A DNA stretch of 64,000 nucleotides, taken from the NCBI GenBank assembly GCA_900169235.1, contig FWCC01000243.1:1-64000 (forward strand), written 5' to 3'. The notes beneath the pieces are model-generated. The model saw only the letters and a list, made by a program, of their open reading frames with translations. It was not told the DNA's origin and searched no databases. Both the position numbers and the translations under genes were made by a program. Of this stretch, positions 57,117 to 64,000 are shown in pieces. The DNA is from Zarea fungicola. Its lineage: Eukaryota; Ascomycota; Sordariomycetes; Hypocreales; Cordycipitaceae. Each line of letters starts with the position of its first letter. Position 1 is the first letter of the stretch.

Positions 57117-57152
57117 GAAAAGAATAAGGTGAATTGCCATCCATCTAAATAA
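57117..57152. repeat. Short sequence shared with 51641-51676
   Basis: Both places read AA-GGTGAATTGCC(G/A)TC(A/C)ATCTAAATA(G/A)ATT. Both lie just beyond a stop codon (tannase at 51632; ankyrin gene and ABC transporter here). Confidence 0.7.
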
Positions 57153-57210
57153 ATTACGATAATACACTAGATTACAATAATATACGGACACTATACATAG
57201 CCTCTTCGAT

Positions 57211-59487
57211 CTAACCCTCTCGCTTTTTGGCTTCCTCGACTGCCTCCTCATCAACCAAGACGGTCTCGACGTCTTCCGCCGCCTTGCTGCTTGTCGACGG
57301 CGACCGCATCTGATTCTCCATCAGCCGGCTAAACTCGCTCGACTTGTCTGCCGACAGCTCCCTGTAGTTGCCAATCTCGGCCACCTCGCCGTCCGCATTC
57401 AGCACAATCAGCAGGTCCGCCTTTTCAATCGTCGACAGCCTGTGGGCAATGGAAATCGTCGTCATGTTGCCCGCAAACAGCCTGCCCAGCGCCTGGTTGA
57501 CCAGCGTCTCCGACTCGGCATCGAGCGCCGACGTGGCCTCGTCCAGGATCAGAATGTCCGGGCGCTTCAGCACGGCCCGCGCAATCGCCACGCGCTGCTT
57601 CTGGCCACCGGACAGCTGGGACCCGCGCGCGCCGACCTCGGTCTCGAGGCCCTTGGGCAGATTCGCAAGGAACGTGCAGTTGGCGACGCTGGCGGCGTGC
57701 AAAATGTCCGCGCGCGACGCGCCGGGCACGCCGTAGGCAATGTTCTCGGCAATGGTGCCGGAGAAGAGCACGGGCTCCTGCGCGACGACGCCGATGCGGC
57801 GGCGGAGCGACTTGACGGCCATGCCGGAGACGTCCTCGCCGTTGATGGTGATGGTGCCCGAGACGGGGTCGTAGAAGCGCAGGAGGAGGGCGCCGACGGT
57901 GGACTTGCCGCGGCCCGAGGGGCCGACGATGCACGCGTTGCTGCCAGAGGGAATCTCAAAGTCGAGGCCGTTGAAGATTTTGGCGTCGGGCCGGGTCGGG
58001 TAGGAGAAGTGGACATTGGCAAACTTGACAGTGCCCTGCGCGGAGTCGACGCGGGCGCCGCCGCTCTGGGCGATGCGCGGCTTCTTGTCCTGCAGCTCAA
58101 AGAGGCGCGAGGCCGCCCCGGAACCGCGCATAATCTCGGTGTAGGTGTAGAAGAAATCCATCATGCCCGTGCCGGCAAACATGGCGTACATGACAAAGGC
58201 GGTTAGATCGCCGGTCGTCATGACGCCAGACTGGATGAAGCTGTTGCCCACGGTGAGCATGATGAGGAAGGAAATGTTGCCCGCCCAGAGCGTCGATGTC
58301 ATGAATGTCGATGTGACAATGCCCTCCTTCTTTCGCAACTGGAAAACTTTGCGAATCTGCTGGTTGTAGCGGTGTACCTCCTGGCGTTCTCCGACAAATG
58401 CTTGGCTCGTCTTGACATTGCCCAGACGTTCCTCGGCAATTTTGGTCAGCACACCGAGATTCTTCTGCACTCTCTTGCTCATCTTTTCCACAAAGCGCCC
58501 GTAAAATAGCGAGGCAATACCCATGGGCGGCAAAATGACCAGCATCAGCATCGTGAGCTTAGCGCTAGTCCAGAGCATAATGCTGAGGCCAGCAATCGTG
58601 TTAAAGGTCGAGCGAAGCGCATATGTTACACTGGACGTCACCGAATCACCTACAATGTTGACATCAGAGCCTAGACGGGAGATTAAATCGCCAACGGGGT
58701 TGACGTCGAAGAACTCGGCGTCCTGGGTGTAGGTGCGGCGATAGAGTCGCGCACGTAGCCTGGCAATAACTCGCTCGCCGATGATGCGCATCATGACATT
58801 GCGCGTAAACGAGGCCGCAGATCCAATTGTAAGCACTGTACCCATACCGATGATGAATTCCGTCAGGGTAAATGAGTAGGTGCCGACTTCAACAATGCCA
58901 GCCTTGCCAGCAGCGTCAATAATGCGGCCGACGGCGTAGGGAATAGTCATGGTAATTGTAGCCGAGACGGCTAAAAATACGGTTGCTATGCCCAGCGGTT
59001 TCGCTTCAGGTCGTGCGATGCTCAGCAGACGCCAGAGGCCACCAGTAGAATTGTCGACCTCGGACTCATTTTTGGACAGCTGGGCGGCATTTCTTGGCTT
59101 GTCGTCGGCGACTTTGATTCCTGCTTCAGATTTTTCCTTATCCCCATTTCCGCTATCCTGCATCTTGACATGCTTGATGCCCTCGTTCTGGGTCATTGCT
59201 TCAGCGTTGCGCCGAGGGCTGCTGCAAAATGATCTCGACAGGCTCAGACCTCGGCATGTTGCGACATTTGCGCGCGACACCAAAACAGCGCATTGCGTGT
59301 AGCTGACTGGTGAGAATGAGGGTGTTTTAACTCCGTGTCTGACTTGAGCCTGTCGATTTCTTTGCGATTGAATATTTGCATTGCCGTTGATGGGTCTGCT
59401 AGAGAATTGTGCCGTAGCGGAACGCTGCACCACGGTCCTGCTCTGCTGGCGCGCAACGGACACTGTCCAAGGCAGCAGGCTTGTCAT
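57211..59487 (-). CDS. Mitochondrial ABC half-transporter, Mdl1/ABCB10 type
   Basis: An intronless frame of 758 residues. The first ~95 residues are rich in Arg, Ser and Gln with almost no acids, as in a mitochondrial presequence. One membrane domain (about residues 150-450, starting RPEAKPLGIATVFLAVSATI, with the coupling region RLGSDVNIVGDSV) is followed by one nucleotide-binding domain: Walker A GPSGRGKST with Lys528, Q-loop AQEPVLFSGTI, signature LSGGQ at 625-629, Walker B ILILDEATSALD with Glu650, and switch His682 in IAHRLST. The half-transporter must dimerise. Yeast Mdl1 exports peptides from the mitochondrial matrix and protects against oxidative stress; similar function is inferred. 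It is tail-to-tail with the ankyrin gene, 264 bases apart. Confidence 0.92.
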   Translation of the reverse strand: MTSLLPWTVSVARQQSRTVVQRSATAQFSSRPINGNANIQSQRNRQAQVRHGVKTPSFSPVSYTQCAVLVSRANVATCRGLSLSRSFCSSPRRNAEAMTQNEGIKHVKMQDSGNGDKEKSEAGIKVADDKPRNAAQLSKNESEVDNSTGGLWRLLSIARPEAKPLGIATVFLAVSATITMTIPYAVGRIIDAAGKAGIVEVGTYSFTLTEFIIGMGTVLTIGSAASFTRNVMMRIIGERVIARLRARLYRRTYTQDAEFFDVNPVGDLISRLGSDVNIVGDSVTSSVTYALRSTFNTIAGLSIMLWTSAKLTMLMLVILPPMGIASLFYGRFVEKMSKRVQKNLGVLTKIAEERLGNVKTSQAFVGERQEVHRYNQQIRKVFQLRKKEGIVTSTFMTSTLWAGNISFLIMLTVGNSFIQSGVMTTGDLTAFVMYAMFAGTGMMDFFYTYTEIMRGSGAASRLFELQDKKPRIAQSGGARVDSAQGTVKFANVHFSYPTRPDAKIFNGLDFEIPSGSNACIVGPSGRGKSTVGALLLRFYDPVSGTITINGEDVSGMAVKSLRRRIGVVAQEPVLFSGTIAENIAYGVPGASRADILHAASVANCTFLANLPKGLETEVGARGSQLSGGQKQRVAIARAVLKRPDILILDEATSALDAESETLVNQALGRLFAGNMTTISIAHRLSTIEKADLLIVLNADGEVAEIGNYRELSADKSSEFSRLMENQMRSPSTSSKAAEDVETVLVDEEAVEEAKKREG

Positions 59488-59997
59488 TGTGATGTGAAAA
59501 CAGGGGGGGTAATCTTAGCACATCTTTTCTCCTTTTTGAGTCAATCCAAGTGAGAGAAAACTACCTTGATGGCTGTTCAATTGACGGAGACGCCATTGTG
59601 GGTAGCTCGACTTTTTTCGCCGCTCATGCCTATTTTTTAAGGCTGTAGGTAGGCTAGGCAATGAGGGTAGACTCTGCGTTAAAGTTGATTGTATCTTTAT
59701 TAAAGTATTGTCCATCGTTTATTAACACCATGCAGGCATACAGGGTCAAATTGCTAGTTGAATGGCTTTTTTATAAATAAAACAACACACAAATATTGTG
59801 AAATAATGTAAATGAATACTCTGAAACTGAATGAAAGCCTGGACGTGCGTCCAGAAAGAACGCCGGCAGATGTCTGCAAAAGCGCCGCTAATGGGACTTT
59901 CTATCTCAACAGCGCAAATGCATGTCATCTAGATACATTGCCGAATTTGATTTGCCAAGTTAATATCAAATAGATGCAATTTTGCGTATTGTAGCGT
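59488..59997. other. Intergenic region between ABC and MFS genes
   Basis: The promoter region of the ABC gene and the 3' flank of the MFS gene, AT-rich, with no ORF of note. Confidence 0.6.
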
Positions 59998-61745
59998 CTA
60001 TTGCACGTGTTCCTTTTCCTCTGCCTTTGGGATCCTGACCATTGTGGCAGCTATCAATGCTGCCACAATGGACAGCGCGAACCCAAACCACCAAATGGCC
60101 CGCATCCCGTCCAGACCAATCTCTCCGGATGGCAATTGATCAACTTTGATGCCAATCGAATCAGAGACCGATGTCATGATAGCGAGAGTCAGGTTTTGCA
60201 CTGTAACAAGCAGACTGCCTGCGGAGCCTTGGTACGACTTTGGTACCGCTGAAGTGATGAAGATTGTAGCCGCCGCAAAGCTGAGATCTGGGCCAAGCGC
60301 TGCTAGTGCCACACCCGGCATGGACAGTTCCCAGTATGACGTGCTTGGTTTTTGCGGAAGAAAAAACACGTTGCCTATTCCAAAGAAGATCATGCTCGTG
60401 GACAGGATCCAGTGGCCAGGAAGTACATGCAGCGTTCTCGACACCACCCAGACGGCAGCAACACCAGCCAAAGCGTTTGGGAGAAGGTATAGTGCGACTG
60501 TGAGGGGGGATTTCTGCTGGTATCTAAGCCAGAACTGGATGGCATAGAACTGCCACGAACCAGCTACGTAAGTCAGTAAAATGAAGTCAGGGCGGTCGGG
60601 GTGCTCCTTTTTGACGTACCATATGCCCCAAAGCCGAATGTGTAAGCCAAGAGCACTGGGATAAAGCCTGGCGTTTTCCAAAGGCCAGTTGGGATGAGCG
60701 GTCTTTTCACATGAGGCTCAATAAAGTAAAAAGCGACGAGCATGAGGAAGCCTACAATCACTAGGGAATACGTGTAGGTATTCCATTGCACAGACGATCC
60801 CTGCGTCAGGCCAAAAAGAATCAGCCCACTCCCAAGCGAGGCGAGAGCAGCACCAATAAAGTCAAACTGCCGAATTGACGGCGCATCCTCTGAATTCCGA
60901 TCTGTGGCTGGCGCCAGGGCAGGAAGTGTACAGTACGCCGCGGCAGCACAAGCGGCGAGGAAGATGGATGTAGATCCAAAAATCCACGGAAGGTGGGAGC
61001 TGAGAGCTCCGCCCTGCATAGCACCAATCCAGAACCCAAACGGTGCACCGGCCGCCATCATGGAGAAGACGCGCGTCTTGCGCATGCCCGGATTGTACAC
61101 GCGCCCCAGGATGCTCATCGACGCCGACACCAGGACACCAACAGCCAGGCCCTGCATGGCGCGGGATACAAAGAAGAGGACCTTCAATTTAGGCGAAACG
61201 GCTGCGGCCGCTACGGCGTTCCATATTGCCTCCCATAAGAATGCTCCCACCATCAGCGGCTTGGGGGGTGCCAGGTCGGCCAGCGGGCCAAACACAATGA
61301 CGGAGAGGCCGCTGGCGAGGGTGGACGCGCCGAGCAGCCAGGGGAGCTGGGAGGGCACAATGTCGAGCGCTTTTTGAAAGAGAAACTGGTTCACGACAAT
61401 GTGGCCGAGCGTCAGGGCGAAGAAGAGCTGGCCCGAGGCACAAACAAGAACGAAGACGATTTCTGTGGCGAGATTAGGCAGCTCGGGTGGTATGCCCTGC
61501 TGGACCGGATGCGCCGGACTGCCTTGTTCTTCGGCCAGATCATCTTGAGCATTGGTAGTATTGTCATTTTCAGTCTGTCTGCTCCTGAGCCGGTGAAGCT
61601 CTATGCCGCGTCCATTAAAGGGAGTTTCAGCGCAGTCATTGATGCGAGAATGTGCCAGCGGCGACGTTGCTGGTAATGACTTGGAGAGGTGCTGACCCGG
61701 CTCGGTGGCCTCAAAGAGGGAATTGGTTTCCGTCTGCGTTGCCAT
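59998..61745 (-). CDS. MFS drug:H+ antiporter-like transporter
   Basis: Exons 61745-60620 and 60563-59998 give 563 residues. The 56-nt intron (GTACGT...ACTGACTTACGTAG) joins FGAY to AGSWQFYA in frame. A polar N-terminal tail of about 95 residues precedes repeated hydrophobic segments. The loop between spans 2 and 3 reads FGPLADLAPPKPLMVGAF, a version of the MFS motif G-x-L-a-D. A Pro/Gly-rich span near MMAAGAPFGFWIGAMQGGAL resembles the antiporter motif. This fits the DHA2 (EmrB/QacA-like) drug or metabolite exporters of the fungal plasma membrane; the substrate is unknown. The second half ends with a short charged tail (RIPKAEEKEHVQ). It is not part of an obvious biosynthetic cluster. Confidence 0.88.
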
Positions 61746-62479
61746 TTCTTATTTAAAGAAAGATCAGTTTGGTAATGTGTAAAGTCCAATTTCCTAAACT
61801 TCTATGCTGGGGTCTTTTGCCAACTAACGACCAGGCGATGACATCATTGTTGATTAACAGTTAGTCTTTGGACTGGCTGTTCTGCCGCGATCGAGAGAGC
61901 TTGGTAAGAGAAAAAGATGAAGAAAATTAATCGCAGTAGGTTAAAAGGAGAATCACATACGCGTATCAACTACTATTTAAGCTTGAACAACTGCAGAGGC
62001 ATTTCTTGTGTAGAAGCCTGGGTCCGTTCTTGAGAATCGTCGTGAATTGGCTAACGGCAACAGACAGCGTATCGGTGGATGGCAACATAAAGTTTTACTG
62101 CCTATTTTTTCTGTATCATATTTTTCTCAACAATATGTTTTTTTCTTTTCAAATTTCTTTTTTCCAATTCTAGTTGGATGAGCCACGCGCACATGCCTGA
62201 TCTCATCTGTGAGCCGGCTGCCGCTTGATCAACCTACTCGGCTAGTATGGGCTGTATAAAATAAAATATTTTCCAAGAATTTTCTTGGCACCCAAAACCA
62301 ACATTGAGTTTTAGAATGTAACCTTGCTACCCATAGTAGCGGTAATTTGGTCGCAAACATGTTACATTGACCGCAAGGCGCGGCAGTGCACATTCTTATT
62401 TCACAGATTTTCTTGCACGAGTATTGCGTAATTCAATTTAGGTACGCTTCGAGAACTATTTGAACATGTAATCATCAAC
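61746..62479. other. Intergenic region between the two MFS genes
   Basis: AT-rich with T-runs near 62102-62165. It holds the upstream region of the first MFS gene and the 3' flank of the second. No gene seen. Confidence 0.6.
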
Positions 62480-64000
62480 TCAGTCTCTGTCGTCCAGCTT
62501 TTCATCAACGATATGGTGCGTTTCGGCTGGTGTCTGGGGACCGCGCAGGCGATTCTTGCGATCCTTCCAGGCGAGTCCTGCGCTCCAGAAAAACAATATA
62601 ATTGAGCATCCAATCATGGCCCAAATTCCGCGCTATTAATAGAATGTTAGCAATTGTGTAATGTTTTTTATTATAAAAAACCGGGGGGCTTTCAACTTTT
62701 GCAAAGAATCGTCAACTTACAATGAACCATGGTGCTCGCGAGGCACCGTAAAAGATGAGAATCCACCACGCGTTTACCGCATTGTTGCCCAGGTTCATAC
62801 CAGCAAGCACAACACCTCGGAAAACTGACTCTTCGTAGCGCATGGCGTCGTTGCACCAGGCGAAAAAGGTCGCCTGGCAGGCATACACGGAACCGGCCCA
62901 ATAGTAGGCAGCAAAGACAATGCTCGTGGACATGGGGCTGGTCGGATTATTGTGGGCGACAAGAATCATGACGGACGTGGCGATGCCCGTGAGACCGATC
63001 CAGTATCCGACGAGATAGCGCTTGCCGCCGAGGAAATCGGTCAGCGTGGCCCAGAAGAGTGTCGACACGATGCCCACCGCTGGGACGCCTGTCGGGTAGT
63101 CGTTTAGCTGCGCCGTGGTGTACTTGTGGACAGGGTGCTTCTGCATGTACAGGCCCAGGAGACCGTTGGAGCTGTAAGCCTCGGTGTTGCCTGCAAAGAT
63201 CCAGAGGATGACGAATCCCCACCAGAACCACGAGGTGAGCACCTTTTTGAGGAAGCCAAACGTGAGGGGAGACTCTTCCTTCTCGCTCCTGGGCACGCGC
63301 TTTCTGGCCAGCTCCTTTTCGGCCTCGGTGAGGTAAAAGGCCTTGGTGGTCTGCGGTGTGTCGGGGAAGAAGATGAAACCATAGATGGCGACAGGGATGG
63401 TGATGACGCCGTCAATGATGAACAGCCATCGCCATCCTGAGAGGCCGTGGCGGCCGTTGAGGCCTCTGTTGAGACCGGTCTGGATGAAACCGCCAATCAT
63501 GGTGCCCGCGAGGCCGGACGCCGTAAAGATGCCACTGCGCTTGCCGAGCTCACGCTCCGTGTACCAGGCGCCGAGGATGTAGTGCGTGCCGACAAAGGTC
63601 GAAGCCTCGCAGATGCCCTGGAAGAAACGAATCGCCATGATGGACTGTGGGTTGTGCACCGAGGCAGTGACCATGGTGAGACCGCCCCAGAGCAGCATCA
63701 TCGTAGGGAACCAGATGCGAGGTGCCACATAGTGCAGTGACAGGTTGGATGGCACTTGTCCAAGAACATAGCTGTAATGATCAGCAATTTGGCTCGTTCA
63801 AAATTTTGACGCGCAGCCGGAAAAAAGACGTACCCGATAGTAAAGCAGGTATTAATTTGAGTAAGCTGGTCCCCCTTGAAATTGAGGTCAGCCTTCATGC
63901 CTGAGAGATAGGCATTGTTGAGGTTGCTGCGGTCGAGCTTTTCGCTTGTCAGCATTGGCACTTTTTTCCCATTTTCTCTCGACTATGACATCGAAATTAG
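62480..64000 (-). CDS. MFS permease of the Dal5/allantoate (ACS) family, 5' end outside window
   Basis: Three exons are visible: about 63937-63834, 63771-62721 and 62632-62480, joined by GTACGT...TTACAG and GTAAGT...AATAG introns with matching phase. The reading starts at LDRSNLNNAYLSGM, which in this family directly follows the first membrane span, so that span and the cytosolic N-terminus must be encoded beyond base 64000. An in-frame ATG at 63961 is therefore probably intronic. The rest has the family pattern: RFFQGICEASTFVGTHYILG, WYTERELGKRSGIFTASGLA, GWRWLFIIDGVITIP, a long central loop (FFPDTPQTTKAFYL), and NAMRYEES-like AWCNDAMRYEESVFRG. The polar C-terminal tail ends HHIVDEKLDDRD. 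Relatives import allantoate, nicotinate, pantothenate or other small anions with protons across the plasma membrane. Confidence 0.85.

Noticed and set aside
63959..63961. ATG at 63961 as the true start of the Dal5-type permease
   Set aside because: It would omit the first membrane span that the family always has before LDRSN, and the sequence upstream looks intronic.

Overview
The window is nuclear DNA of a filamentous ascomycete, most likely a Sordariomycete of the order Hypocreales. The reasons are short introns (about 48-80 nt in most genes) with GT...CTAAC...AG signals, fungal-only domain architectures (Clr5-ankyrin, GH114, Dal5-type permease, fungal LIP-type lipase) and single-copy fungal housekeeping genes (EDE1, SEC6, GLR1, MDL1-type). 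I cannot name the species.

Layout. 1.9-8.4 kb: a secretory lipase gene broken by one in-frame TAG, a secreted GH114 glycosidase, a TPR protein and a GNAT-like protein. 9.8-10.8 kb: a decayed amino-acid/choline permease with frameshifts and a lost middle. 11.2-13.0 kb: a MATE efflux transporter. 16.2-25.2 kb is a conserved core: glutathione reductase (minus), EDE1 (plus) and exocyst SEC6 (minus). 25.2-38.0 kb is gene-poor. It carries three paralogous two-exon genes for tiny single-pass membrane proteins that share an N-terminal LTPEAI motif, two of them in a duplicated ~1.1 kb block, plus a strong inverted repeat and other diverged duplications. 38.0-48.5 kb holds an aminoglycoside-phosphotransferase-like kinase, a 1,700-residue NO VEIN-like protein (Hsp90-type ATPase plus DUF3883/nuclease-like C-terminus) in eight exons, and a solitary LanC-like protein. 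50.0-57.0 kb has a secreted tannase/feruloyl esterase and a Clr5-ankyrin protein. 57.2-64.0 kb has a mitochondrial Mdl1-type ABC half-transporter and two MFS transporters, the last cut by the window edge.

Working together. The core genes act in redox balance (GLR1), endocytosis (EDE1) and exocytosis (SEC6). The flanks are accessory: secreted hydrolases, transporters and large multidomain proteins of the type fungi diversify between strains. The most unusual content is the tandem family of small membrane proteins at 27-37 kb and the kinase / NO VEIN-like / LanC-like run at 38-48.5 kb. No tRNA, rRNA, CRISPR array or intact transposon was recognised. All exon boundaries are read by eye from splice signals and reading phase.
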